A stretch of 64,000 bases of DNA from Prado023 sp963774745 (GTDB taxonomy: Bacteria; Actinomycetota; Actinomycetes; S36-B12; CAIYMF01): assembly GCA_963774745.1 (NCBI GenBank), contig CAVZGE010000010.1, forward strand, positions 62,001 through 126,000, given 5' to 3'. Each line of letters begins with the position of its first letter. The stretch's first letter is position 1. Made by a program: the position numbers and the translations under genes. The notes beneath the pieces are model-generated. The model searched no databases. It was not told the origin of the DNA and saw only the letters and a program-made list of their open reading frames with translations. Positions 24,554 through 33,062 of this stretch are shown one piece after another.

Positions 24554-25617
24554 CCGACCCCACGCCCGACCCCACGCCCGACCTCACGCCCGACCCCACG
24601 CCCGACCCCGCCCCCCCTCCCAAGACTCTCCACTTCGCTGCGGACTCTCCGCCAAGTTCGGGAGAGCCCGCAGCGAAATGGAGAGTTCGCGACGGACGTA
24701 CGTCGGTGGTGTCCCTGGTGCTGGTCGTGCTGGTCGTGGCGTTCCTCGGCGTGGCGCTCGTGCGCAACTGGCAGGCCGTGCGCAGCGACCTGCAGCTGCT
24801 CTCGTGGGTCGATCTCCTCGCCTCCGGGATCGCCGGGGCGCTGGCGGTGACGTGCTCGGGGATGGGCTGGCGGGTCGTCCTCGCGGGACTGGGCCAGCGG
24901 GTTCCGGTGCATCCCGCGCTCACGATCTTCTTCGCCGGCCAGCTGGGCAAGTACGTCCCGGGATCGGTGTGGACCGCGGCCATCCAGGCCGATCTCGGCC
25001 GGCGCCGCGGCATCGCGCGCTCGGCCATGCTCGTCAGCTACGTGGTGGCGCTCATGATCGCGGTGACCACGGGGGGACTCGTCGGGCTGCTGGTGCTGCT
25101 CGGGGTCGGGGCCCCGCGTGCCACCGCGCTGTGGATGCTGCTGGTGGCCGCCCTCGTGGGAGCCGCGCTCCTGCGGCCCCGCTGGATGAACCGGGGCCTC
25201 GCCTGGGCCTTCGCCCGGGCCGGGCGGACCCCGCCGTCGGTCGAGCTCCCCGGGCGGACCCTGGCCGCGTCCGTCGCGTGGCTGCTCGCCTGCTGGGGCT
25301 TCTTCGGACTGCACGCCTGGTTGCTCGCGCGGCCGCTGGGGGCCAGCCCCGACGACCTCGCCCCGACCGTCGGTGCCTTCGCACTGGCCTTCGTCGCCGG
25401 GTTGCTGGTCGTGCCGCTGCCGGCCGGGGCGGGAGTGCGCGAGGGAGTCCTGGTGGCCACGCTCGCCGGGTCGATCGGGGCACCGGGCGCACTGACCGTC
25501 AGCCTCGTGTCACGCCTGGTCCTCCTCGGCGTCGACCTGGTGATGGCGGCCGTGTTCGGCGTCGGCGGGGCTGCCCGCGCGGTCCGCGGGCGTGGCGGGC
25601 CCCCCGCGACGGACTAG
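24550..25617 (+). CDS. YbhN/LPG-synthase-like integral membrane protein
   Basis: A 355-residue membrane protein of the UPF0104 (lysylphosphatidylglycerol synthetase TM region) type with 7-8 helices. Family marks are GQLGKYVPGSVWTAAIQ and the late LLVVPLPAGAGVREGVL. Such proteins move lipid-linked intermediates or act beside glycosyltransferases in envelope synthesis. GTG 24550 overlaps the preceding stop. The first 45 residues are odd: DPTPDPTPDLTPDP repeats, then a stretch coded by a 27-bp hairpin, which look like a later addition; the hydrophobic core starts around residue 50. Confidence 0.82.
   Translation: MTDPTPDPTPDLTPDPTPDPAPPPKTLHFAADSPPSSGEPAAKWRVRDGRTSVVSLVLVVLVVAFLGVALVRNWQAVRSDLQLLSWVDLLASGIAGALAVTCSGMGWRVVLAGLGQRVPVHPALTIFFAGQLGKYVPGSVWTAAIQADLGRRRGIARSAMLVSYVVALMIAVTTGGLVGLLVLLGVGAPRATALWMLLVAALVGAALLRPRWMNRGLAWAFARAGRTPPSVELPGRTLAASVAWLLACWGFFGLHAWLLARPLGASPDDLAPTVGAFALAFVAGLLVVPLPAGAGVREGVLVATLAGSIGAPGALTVSLVSRLVLLGVDLVMAAVFGVGGAARAVRGRGGPPATD
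24623..24687 (+). repeat. 27-bp near-perfect palindrome inside the YbhN-like coding sequence
   Basis: Left arm about 24624-24650 (ctctccacttcgctgcgg within it) and right arm 24661-24687 (ccgcagcgaaatggagag) are complementary at 25 of 27 positions around a 10-nt loop. The segment keeps the reading frame and encodes the low-complexity leader (KTLHFAADSPPSSGEP), absent from the conserved part of the family. It resembles an inserted palindromic element. Confidence 0.7.
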
Positions 25618-25694
25618 GGCCCAGCCGGACGGGCAGTTATCCTCGACGCAGCGCCCCCGCCACGGGGCGTGCGTCCGCACCTGCGAGGTCCGTT

Positions 25695-26843
25695 GTGAAG
25701 CTCATCATCCAGATCCCCTGCCTCAACGAGGCCGACCACCTGCCCGCGACCCTGAGCACCCTGCCGCGCGAGGTGCCCGGGTTCGAGGTGGTCGAGTGGC
25801 TGGTCATCGACGACGGGTCCACCGATGACACCCGGCAGGTCGCCCTGGCCTGTGGGGTGGACCACGTGATCGGCTTCCCGCGCAACCGGGGCCTCGCCGC
25901 GGCCTTCTCCTACGGGATCGAGGAGTCGCTGCGCCGGGGTGCGGACGTCATCGTCAACACCGACGCCGACAACCAGTACGACTCGTCGTGCATCCCGGCA
26001 CTGGTCGCGCCCGTGCTGGCAGGTGAGGCCGACATCGTGGTGGGCGACCGCCAGACCGGACGGGTCGCTGAGTTCAGCGTGGTCAAGCGGGCACTGCAGA
26101 CGGCCGGGACGAGCGTGGTCCGCTCGCTGTCGGGCCTGTCGGTCGGGGACGCCACCAGCGGGTTCCGTGCCTACTCCCGCGCGGCCGCGCTGTCGCTGGT
26201 CATCACCACGCCGTACACCTACACGCTGGAGTCGTTGATCCAGGCCGGCAACAGCCGCCTCGCGCTGGCCAACGTGCCGGTGACCCGCAACGACTCCGTG
26301 CGCCCGAGCCGGCTCTTCGGGTCGATGTGGGGGTACGTGCGCCGCAACAGCCTGGCGCTGTTCCGCGTCCTGTCGTACTACACGCCGCTGAAGTTCTTCT
26401 GGACGCTGGCAACCGTCCTGGCCGTCGGGGCGATCGTGGCGTGGCTGCCCTGGACGCTCGACTGGCTGCGCGACGGCACCGCCAGCGGGCACATGCAGTC
26501 GATCATCCTGGGAGCCGTCCTGGCGATCTCCTGCGTGCAGATGTTCGCCCTCGGGGTCATCGCCGACCAGATCTCCAGCCTGCGCGCCATCGGCATCCGG
26601 ACCCTGCGCGAGACCCGGGAGATGCACTACGGGACCCTCTACGCCGACGCCAGGATCACGCCTTCGGCCCCGGCCGGCCAGGGGGTGGCCGGCGAGCTCC
26701 CGACAGACGAGCTCCCGACCGGCGAGCTCCCGACCTCCCCGGCAGGCCCCGCGGCCGCGGCATCCCCGGTGGCCCCGGCGGACCCCCGACGCGCGGCGGG
26801 GGAGCACGGTGGGCTCCTCGGCGTGCAGCCCCAGGCGCGGTGA
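25695..26843 (+). CDS. Family 2 glycosyltransferase with C-terminal membrane helices
   Basis: A 382-residue GT2 (polyprenol-phosphate sugar transferase-like). The N-terminal GT-A fold begins KLIIQIPCLNEADHLPATL, with VIDDGSTDDT and the metal-binding NTDADNQYD. Two C-terminal membrane helices follow (around residues 230-300), then a disordered tail with the repeat GELPT-DELPT-GELPT. GTG 25695 starts the family's usual N-terminus. It probably charges a lipid carrier with a hexose for the membrane transferase encoded next, whose GTG overlaps this stop. Confidence 0.85.
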   Translation: MKLIIQIPCLNEADHLPATLSTLPREVPGFEVVEWLVIDDGSTDDTRQVALACGVDHVIGFPRNRGLAAAFSYGIEESLRRGADVIVNTDADNQYDSSCIPALVAPVLAGEADIVVGDRQTGRVAEFSVVKRALQTAGTSVVRSLSGLSVGDATSGFRAYSRAAALSLVITTPYTYTLESLIQAGNSRLALANVPVTRNDSVRPSRLFGSMWGYVRRNSLALFRVLSYYTPLKFFWTLATVLAVGAIVAWLPWTLDWLRDGTASGHMQSIILGAVLAISCVQMFALGVIADQISSLRAIGIRTLRETREMHYGTLYADARITPSAPAGQGVAGELPTDELPTGELPTSPAGPAAAASPVAPADPRRAAGEHGGLLGVQPQAR

Positions 26844-28936
26844 ACGACGCCTCGGGCAGCGCCCCGCAGGGCCGGGGCCGGGCACGGGCGGAGCGCTCCG
26901 CTGTGGTGGACGCGAATCGAGCTCCGGCGCCGGCGCGGCTCGCGCTGGTCGTGACCGACCTGCCCTCCCGGCTGCCGGTGGTCTTCTTCTGGGCCGCCCT
27001 GGTGGTGTGCGTGACGGTCATGCTCGGGGCCTTCCGCCCGATCGTCGTGCTGCCGATCATCGCGCTCGTCGTGGCCCTGACGTGGCCGATGATCCCCGAA
27101 CGGGTCCCGGCCACCCGGGAGTTCCGCATGGGCGCCGCCTGGGCGCTCGGGCTGGCGGTGGCCTGGGTCGCGGTCAACGTCGCCTTCGCCGGCGAGGTCC
27201 TGCTGGTCCAGCGGGACCCGGGGTTCCTCACCCTCGAGGGCCACTGGTTGACCACGAACGCCGACCCGAGCATCCCGATCCGGTCGGCGGCCGAGGTCGC
27301 CGGGATGTCGGACGTGCGCGTCATCTCGGACGCGTTCTGGCGATTCGGTGGTGAGATCCACGCCCAGGGGGCCAAGACCTTCCCGGGCCTGCTGGCGATG
27401 GCCGGGTGGGTGCTCGGCCTGCGCGGCGTGCTGGTCGGCAACCTGCTGATCGGTGCGATCGGGCTGCTGGCCGTCTACGACGTGGCCCGCCGGCTGATCG
27501 GCCCGCGGTGGGGTCTCGTGCCGGTCGCCGCCCTGGCGCTGAGCACCCCGATGATCTACTTCAGCCGCAGCGCGTTCACCGAGCCGACGAACCTCGTGCT
27601 CACCTTCGGCGGGTTGGCCGTGCTCTGGAGCGCGTTCCGCGATCCCACGCTGGCGCGCTTCGCCCTCGGCGGTGCGATGGTCGGCGCGACGGCGCTCAGC
27701 CGCATCGATGGTGCGGCCGTCTCAGCCGGCCTGATCCTGGGGCTGGGGGTGGTCGCCGCGGTGAGCGGCCGGGCCGACCGCAGGGCCCGGATCTCGGGCC
27801 TGCTCGCCGCGGCCGCGGCCTCGCTGCTGATGGTCGGGCTCGGGTACCTCGACCTGTCCCTGCACAGCGCCGGATACCTCGAGGACCACCGCAGCCTGTA
27901 CGTGCAGCTCCTCGCGCTGCTCGCGGCCTGCCTGGGCGCCGTCGGGGTCCTGGTCGTGGTGCTGCGCTGGGGACGCCTGCGCTCGTGGTTGGCCGCTCGG
28001 CGTGGGCCGCTGGGGACACTGGCCGCTGGCCTCGTCGTGGCCGCAGCGGTCGTGCTGGCCAGCCGCCCGCTGTGGCTGCAGCGGCACCTGATCGAGCCCG
28101 GGTCCGGGCAGGAGTGGTTCATCGCCGCCGCACAGCGCGCCGCGGGCGTGACGGTCGACGGGACGCGCAGCTACGACGAGATGACCGTCACCTGGCTGGT
28201 CTGGTACCTCGGGCCGATCACCGTGGTGCTCGCTGTGGCCGGCACGGCGCTGCTGCTGCGGCGTGCCATCGTCGGCTGGCGCCCGGAGGTCCTGGTGCTC
28301 CTGGCCACGCTGGGGATCCCGGCGCTGCTCTACCTCATCCGGCCGGCGATCACCCCGGACCACATCTGGGCGATGCGCCGGTTCCTGCCGGCCGTGATCC
28401 CGGCCGCGTTGCTGATGGCCGGGTGGACCCTGCCCCGGATCCAGCGGGCGGCCCGATCGCGCTGGCAGCGGATCGGTGCCGGGGCGGTCGTGGCCGGCGT
28501 CCTGCTCCCACCCCTGGCCACGTGGGGCACCCTGGTCGTCACGACCGAGTACGGCGGACGGGCCGACCAGGTCGCGCAGGTGTGCGACGCGGTCGCGGGC
28601 AAGCGGGTGGTGGTGGTGCGCGACGCGGGGCCGCCCTGGCTGCCGACCCTGCGGATCATGTGCGACGTGGACGTCGTCGAGGTGGGCCCGCGTGCGACCG
28701 CCGACGAGCTGGCCGGGATCCGGGACGCATGGGGAGGTGAGGTGGTCGTGATGACCGACGCCCGCCAGCTCGTGCCCTGGTCGGGTTCCTGGCCGGACCC
28801 GTGGTTGCGCACGCGCATGGCCCGCTGGCCGCACAGCCTGTACCCGTCGTTCGCCCCGATCCGGTTCACCAGTGACGTGTGGCTCGCGACGGTCGAGCCG
28901 GACGGGTCGGTCACGCCGCTGCCCCCGCCCGGGTAG
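26840..28936 (+). CDS. Multi-TM glycosyltransferase (ArnT/PMT-like, GT-C fold)
   Basis: A 698-residue membrane protein with about 11-13 helices and a long extracytoplasmic loop between helices 1-2 that holds acidic residues, as in lipid-sugar-dependent GT-C enzymes. A later stretch, YFSRSAFTEPTNLVLTFGGLAVLWSAF, matches the conserved helix after the second loop. A C-terminal soluble domain of about 120 residues faces out. GTG 26840 overlaps the GT2 stop, so the two are coupled: the GT2 makes the lipid-linked donor and this enzyme transfers it outside. The acceptor is unknown. Confidence 0.8.
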   Translation: MNDASGSAPQGRGRARAERSAVVDANRAPAPARLALVVTDLPSRLPVVFFWAALVVCVTVMLGAFRPIVVLPIIALVVALTWPMIPERVPATREFRMGAAWALGLAVAWVAVNVAFAGEVLLVQRDPGFLTLEGHWLTTNADPSIPIRSAAEVAGMSDVRVISDAFWRFGGEIHAQGAKTFPGLLAMAGWVLGLRGVLVGNLLIGAIGLLAVYDVARRLIGPRWGLVPVAALALSTPMIYFSRSAFTEPTNLVLTFGGLAVLWSAFRDPTLARFALGGAMVGATALSRIDGAAVSAGLILGLGVVAAVSGRADRRARISGLLAAAAASLLMVGLGYLDLSLHSAGYLEDHRSLYVQLLALLAACLGAVGVLVVVLRWGRLRSWLAARRGPLGTLAAGLVVAAAVVLASRPLWLQRHLIEPGSGQEWFIAAAQRAAGVTVDGTRSYDEMTVTWLVWYLGPITVVLAVAGTALLLRRAIVGWRPEVLVLLATLGIPALLYLIRPAITPDHIWAMRRFLPAVIPAALLMAGWTLPRIQRAARSRWQRIGAGAVVAGVLLPPLATWGTLVVTTEYGGRADQVAQVCDAVAGKRVVVVRDAGPPWLPTLRIMCDVDVVEVGPRATADELAGIRDAWGGEVVVMTDARQLVPWSGSWPDPWLRTRMARWPHSLYPSFAPIRFTSDVWLATVEPDGSVTPLPPPG

Positions 28937-29055
28937 GCGCGCCGCGCGTCGCTGAGGCGTTGGCGGTGGTCCGCAAGCCGTGGGCGGCGGCGGGTGCACG
29001 GGGTCCCGGCCGGCCACCGTTGGCATGATGGGTCCCGCACCCATGAGGAGGGCCC

Positions 29056-29964
29056 ATGCGCCGTCGATTCGTCACCTGCGACGTCTTCACCGACACCCGG
29101 TTCGGGGGCAACCCGCTGGCTGTCGTCCTCGATGCCGAGGGGCTCACCGACGCCCAGATGCAGCAGGTCGCCCGCGAGTTCAACTACTCGGAGACGACCT
29201 TCGTGCTCGCCCCCGAGCGCGGACATGACCGACGGGTGCGGATCTTCACGCCGGCCAGGGAGGTCCCGTTCGCGGGCCACCCGAACGTCGGGACGGCATT
29301 CGTGCTCGCCTCGTTGGGCGAGTTCGGCACCCTCGACGCCCCGCGCGACGTGACGTTCGAGGAGCTCGCCGGGCTCGTGCCGGTGTCGGTGCAGCGACTC
29401 GAACGGGGCCGGATCTGGTGCGAGCTCAAGGCGCCCGAACCACTGTCCCTGGGACCGGAGCTGCCGGTTGCGGCGGTCGCTGAGGCTGTCGGCCTGAGCC
29501 CCGAGGACATCGTGGTGGACCGGCACGCCCCCCGGGTGGCCTCGGTGGGGCTCGAGTTCGTGGTCGCCGAGCTGGTCGATCGCGCGGCACTGGCACGGGC
29601 CCGGCCCGACACGGCTGCGCTCGAGCGCCTGGTCGCGGCCGGCGCCGCGACCTCGGACACCCACCTGTACGTGGCCCTCGGCGGGGACGATCCCGACGGG
29701 TTCGACCTGCGGACCCGGATGTTCGCCCCCTTCGACGGCGTGACCGAGGACCCGGCGACGGGCAGTGCCAACGGCGCGCTGGTCGGCCTGCTCGCCAGCC
29801 TGGACGACGCCGACGGAGAGCGGTCGTGGCGGATCGCCCAGGGGGTCGAGATGGGCCGCCCCAGCGTGCTGGACGCGCGGGTCCAGCGGGTTGGTGGCGA
29901 GGTGTCCGGCGTGTGGATCGGCGGCGAGTCGGTGCTCGTCAGCGAGGGCACGATCCAGGTCTGA
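29056..29964 (+). CDS. PhzF-family isomerase/epimerase-like protein
   Basis: A 302-residue PhzF-fold protein related to diaminopimelate epimerase. The catalytic Glu lies in EFNYSETTFV (around residue 45), the first substrate loop is AGHPNVGTA, and the second is EDPATGSANGAL, all family hallmarks. ATG 29056 is preceded by GAGGAGGG. The substrate is not predictable. It is monocistronic and ends at a perfect hairpin facing the oxidoreductase gene. Confidence 0.88.
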   Translation: MRRRFVTCDVFTDTRFGGNPLAVVLDAEGLTDAQMQQVAREFNYSETTFVLAPERGHDRRVRIFTPAREVPFAGHPNVGTAFVLASLGEFGTLDAPRDVTFEELAGLVPVSVQRLERGRIWCELKAPEPLSLGPELPVAAVAEAVGLSPEDIVVDRHAPRVASVGLEFVVAELVDRAALARARPDTAALERLVAAGAATSDTHLYVALGGDDPDGFDLRTRMFAPFDGVTEDPATGSANGALVGLLASLDDADGERSWRIAQGVEMGRPSVLDARVQRVGGEVSGVWIGGESVLVSEGTIQV

Positions 29965-29981
29965 GGGTCCAGGACAGCGAT

Positions 29982-30024
29982 GTGCTGACGATTCCGACCT
30001 TCAGACGGTCGGAATCGTCAGCAC
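29982..30024. terminator. Perfect 18-bp palindrome between convergent genes
   Basis: gtgctgacgattccgacc at 29982-29999 pairs exactly with 30007-30024 across a 7-nt loop. It lies between the PhzF stop (29964) and the oxidoreductase stop (30031), a natural place for a bidirectional terminator. Its arms carry the GATTC...GAATC core also seen in the palindromes inside the Moco genes. Confidence 0.65.
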
Positions 30025-30030
30025 GACGAC

Positions 30031-32103
30031 TCAGATCGCAGCGGCGAGCCGGGTGCCCTGGTCGATCGCGCGCTTGGCGTCGAGCTCGGCGGCCTCGTCG
30101 GCCCCGCCGATCACGTGCACCGGGATGCCCGCCGCGACCAGCGCCGGCTCGAGCTCGCGCAGCGGCTCCTGCCCGGCGCACAGGACGATCGTGTCCGCCT
30201 CGACCAGGTGCTCGCGCTCGTGCTTGTCCCCGAACGAGACGACCAGCCCCTCCGGGGTGATCCGCTCGTAGTTGACCCCGGGCAGCATGGTCACGCCCTT
30301 GGCGATCAGTGTCGAGCGGTGGATCCACCCGGTGGTCTTGCCCAGCCCTGCGCCGAGCTTGCCGCGCTTGCGCTGCAGCAGCGTGACCTGGCGGGTGGCG
30401 GGCACGGGCTGGGCCGCGACCAGCCCACCGCGCGCGACGGCCGGGTCGCCGACGCCCCACTCCCGGCGCCACTCATCGAGGTCCAGCGTGGGGGACTCAC
30501 CCGGCGCCACGACGAGGAACTCCGCGACGTCGAACCCGATCCCACCGGCACCGACGATCGCCACCCGCTGGCCCACCGGCGCGGCGTTGGCCAGCACGTC
30601 GATGTAGCTGACCACGTTCGGGCCGTCCTGGCCGGGGATGTGCGGATCCCGCGGGGTCACGCCGGTGGCCAGGACCACCGCGTCCACGCCGAGGGCGGCC
30701 AGGTCGTCAGCGGACACGCGTGTCGACAGGTGCAGCCGGACGCCGGTGTCCTCGATCCGGTTCGCGTAGTACCGCAGCGTCTCGGTGAACTCCTCCTTGC
30801 CGGGGATCCGCTTGGCGAGGTTGAACTGCCCACCGATCTCGTCGGCCCCGTCGAAGAGATCGACCTCGTGGCCGCGCTCGGCCAGGGTCGTGGCGGCGGC
30901 CAGCCCCGCCGGTCCGGCGCCCACCACCGCGATGCGCCTTCGCGTCGTCGTCGGCGCGATCACGAGGTCGCGCTCGTGGCCTGCCCGGGGGTTGACCAGG
31001 CACGAGACCGACGTGTTCTTGAACACGTGGTCCAGGCACGCCTGGTTGCACGCGATGCAGGTGTTGATCCGGTCGGCCTGACCGGCCCCCGCCTTGGTCA
31101 CGAAGAACGCATCGGCCAGCAGCGGTCGGGCCATGCTGATCATGTCCGCCGAGCCCTCGGCCAGCACCCGCTCGGCCACCTCGGGACTGTTGATCCGGTT
31201 CGTGGTGACCAGCGGGACCTCGATGCCGTCCGCGCGCAGCTCGGCGCGCATCCGCTGCGTCACCCACGTGAAGGCCGCCCGCGGAACGCTGGTGGCGATC
31301 GTGGGCACGCGCGCCTCGTGCCACCCGATGCCGGTGTTGATGATGGTCGCGCCCGCCGCTGCGATCGCCTTCGCGAGGGTGACGGCCTCCGCCCACGTGC
31401 TGCCGTCCGGGATCAGGTCGAGCATCGACAGCCGGTAGATGAGGATGAAGTCGTCGCCGACGGCCTCACGGGTGCGCCGCACGATCTCCACCGGCAGGCG
31501 CATCCGGTTGGCGTAGGACCCGCCCCAGCCGTCCGTGCGCCGGTTGGTGTGGGTGACCAGGAACTGGTTGATGAAGTAGCCCTCGGAGCCCATGATCTCC
31601 ACGCCGTCGTAGCCGGCCTCGCGCGCCAGCACCGCGCAGTTCACGAACGCCTTGATCTGGCGCTCGATGCCGCGCTCGCTGAGGGCCCGGGGGGTGAACG
31701 GCGAGATCGGGCTCTTGATCCGCGACGGTGCGACGACCAACGGGTGGTACCCGTAGCGACCGGTGTGCAGGATCTGCAGGGCGATGTGGCCGCCCTCGGC
31801 GTGCACGGCCTGCGTGATGGGCGTGTGCCTGCGGGCTGCCGCGCTGGTCGACAGCGTGCCGGAGCGGGGCTTGGCCCAGCCCTCGATGTTCGGCGCGAAG
31901 CCGCCGGTCACGATGAGTCCGACGCCGCCGCGCGCACGCTCGGCGAAGTAGTCCGTGAGGTCGCCGAACCGCTTGGGGTCGTCCTCGAGCCCGGTGTGCA
32001 TCGACCCCATCAGCACGCGGTTGCGCAGGGTGGTGAACCCCAGGTCGAGGGGGGCGAGCAGGGTTGGGTAGGCCGTGGTGGCATCCGAGGTCGTCACGGT
32101 CAC
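30031..32103 (-). CDS. NADH:flavin oxidoreductase / 2,4-dienoyl-CoA reductase (FadH-like)
   Basis: A 690-residue three-domain enzyme: an Old-Yellow-Enzyme TIM barrel with FMN (LLAPLDLGFTTLRNRVLMG at the start; GSEGYFINQFLVTHTNRR), a 4Fe-4S cluster motif CIACNQACLDH followed by a downstream Cys, then an FAD/NAD(P)-binding part with two dinucleotide folds (VVGAGPAGLAAATTLAERG; VAIVGAGGIGFDVAEFL). This is the FadH layout for reducing dienoyl-CoA esters or enoates. GTG 32103 or GTG 32097 is the start; upstream sequence is not conserved. Transcription is alone on this strand. Confidence 0.9.
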   Translation of the reverse strand: MTVTTSDATTAYPTLLAPLDLGFTTLRNRVLMGSMHTGLEDDPKRFGDLTDYFAERARGGVGLIVTGGFAPNIEGWAKPRSGTLSTSAAARRHTPITQAVHAEGGHIALQILHTGRYGYHPLVVAPSRIKSPISPFTPRALSERGIERQIKAFVNCAVLAREAGYDGVEIMGSEGYFINQFLVTHTNRRTDGWGGSYANRMRLPVEIVRRTREAVGDDFILIYRLSMLDLIPDGSTWAEAVTLAKAIAAAGATIINTGIGWHEARVPTIATSVPRAAFTWVTQRMRAELRADGIEVPLVTTNRINSPEVAERVLAEGSADMISMARPLLADAFFVTKAGAGQADRINTCIACNQACLDHVFKNTSVSCLVNPRAGHERDLVIAPTTTRRRIAVVGAGPAGLAAATTLAERGHEVDLFDGADEIGGQFNLAKRIPGKEEFTETLRYYANRIEDTGVRLHLSTRVSADDLAALGVDAVVLATGVTPRDPHIPGQDGPNVVSYIDVLANAAPVGQRVAIVGAGGIGFDVAEFLVVAPGESPTLDLDEWRREWGVGDPAVARGGLVAAQPVPATRQVTLLQRKRGKLGAGLGKTTGWIHRSTLIAKGVTMLPGVNYERITPEGLVVSFGDKHEREHLVEADTIVLCAGQEPLRELEPALVAAGIPVHVIGGADEAAELDAKRAIDQGTRLAAAI

Positions 32104-32226
32104 AGTGTGGACCGCCGACCCGGTGGGCGATCCCCCGGGTCGGGTGGCTGCTGGCGCGATCCGCGCGCGTTCGGTGTCCCGCTCCAGCACCGCCGATGCG
32201 GCGTGCTGTCCCTAGGGTGGGTGACC

Positions 32227-33013
32227 ATGATCGACTTCGATGAGGTCCTGGCGGTCAACAGCACGCGGTTCCGGGAGGTCCTGGCCGGGGTCCCGGACGC
32301 CGCCCGGGTGCCCTCGTGCCCCGACTGGTCGGCCGCGGACCTGCTCTGGCACCTGACCGAGGTGCAGGGCTTCTGGGCCACCATCGTCGAGGAGGGGCTG
32401 CACACCGACGAGGAGGTCCACGCAGTGCTCGCGCCCCCCCGGCGAGCCGATCGAGGGGCCGCCCTGGCCCAGTTCGACGCGGTGTCCGCCCGACTGCGAG
32501 CCGGCCTTGCCGCGGCCCGTGACGACGCAGCCGGCGTGGAGCTGGTCGGCGGACCACACCATCGGCTGGGTCCGGCGTCGGCAGGCGCAGGAGGCACTGG
32601 TCCACCGGGTGGATGCTGAGCTCACGGCGGGTGTGCCCAGCCAGATCGACCCGGTGCTCGCTGAGGACGGGGTGGACGAGCTGCTCGAGCAGTTCGGCGC
32701 CGAGCCGCCCTCGTGGGGCGGGTTCGACCCGTCGGGGCAGCTGGTCGAGGTCCGCAGCCTGCCGTCGGGTCGCGCCTGGTGGGTCCGGCTGGGGCGCTTC
32801 CGGGGGGTCGACCCGTCGGGCACCGGCCACGACGAGCCCGACTTCCAGCCCGTTCCGCCACATGGTGGCCCGGCCGATGCGGTCCTCGAGGGCCGGGCCG
32901 CGGACCTGCTGCTCTGGCTGTGGGGTCGCGGTGACGGGATGGAGGTGCGCGCCACGGGCGACCCCGGCGCCCGGGCGGCCCTGCGCGCGGCAGTCGCCGC
33001 CAACACCCAGTGA
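32227..33013 (+). pseudogene. TIGR03083-family (mycothiol-dependent/maleylpyruvate isomerase-like) protein, one +1 frameshift
   Basis: The N-terminal part from ATG 32227 (MIDFDEVLAVNSTRFREVL, then PSCPDWSAADLLWHLTEVQGF) and the C-terminal part (WSWSADHTIGWVRRRQAQEA, then HRVDAEL) are halves of one DinB-like four-helix protein, the TIGR03083 family of actinobacteria. They lie in frames offset by one base, with the join at about 32529-32535 (gacgacgcagccggcg); removing one base restores WSWS. His from LLWHL and from VHRVDAE are the expected metal ligands. A TAGGGT -10 at 32213-32218 favours ATG 32227. It is a true mutation or a sequencing insertion. Confidence 0.75.
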
Positions 33014-33062
33014 TTCGCCCGGCACCGCGCGCCCGGGAGGCTGGCGGGGCAGGATTCGGGGC

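Noticed and set aside
30115..32619. 834-codon plus-strand frame over the dienoyl-CoA reductase
   Set aside because: Antisense shadow of a clear oxidoreductase; only its last part (from 32227) is real, as the start of the TIGR03083 gene.
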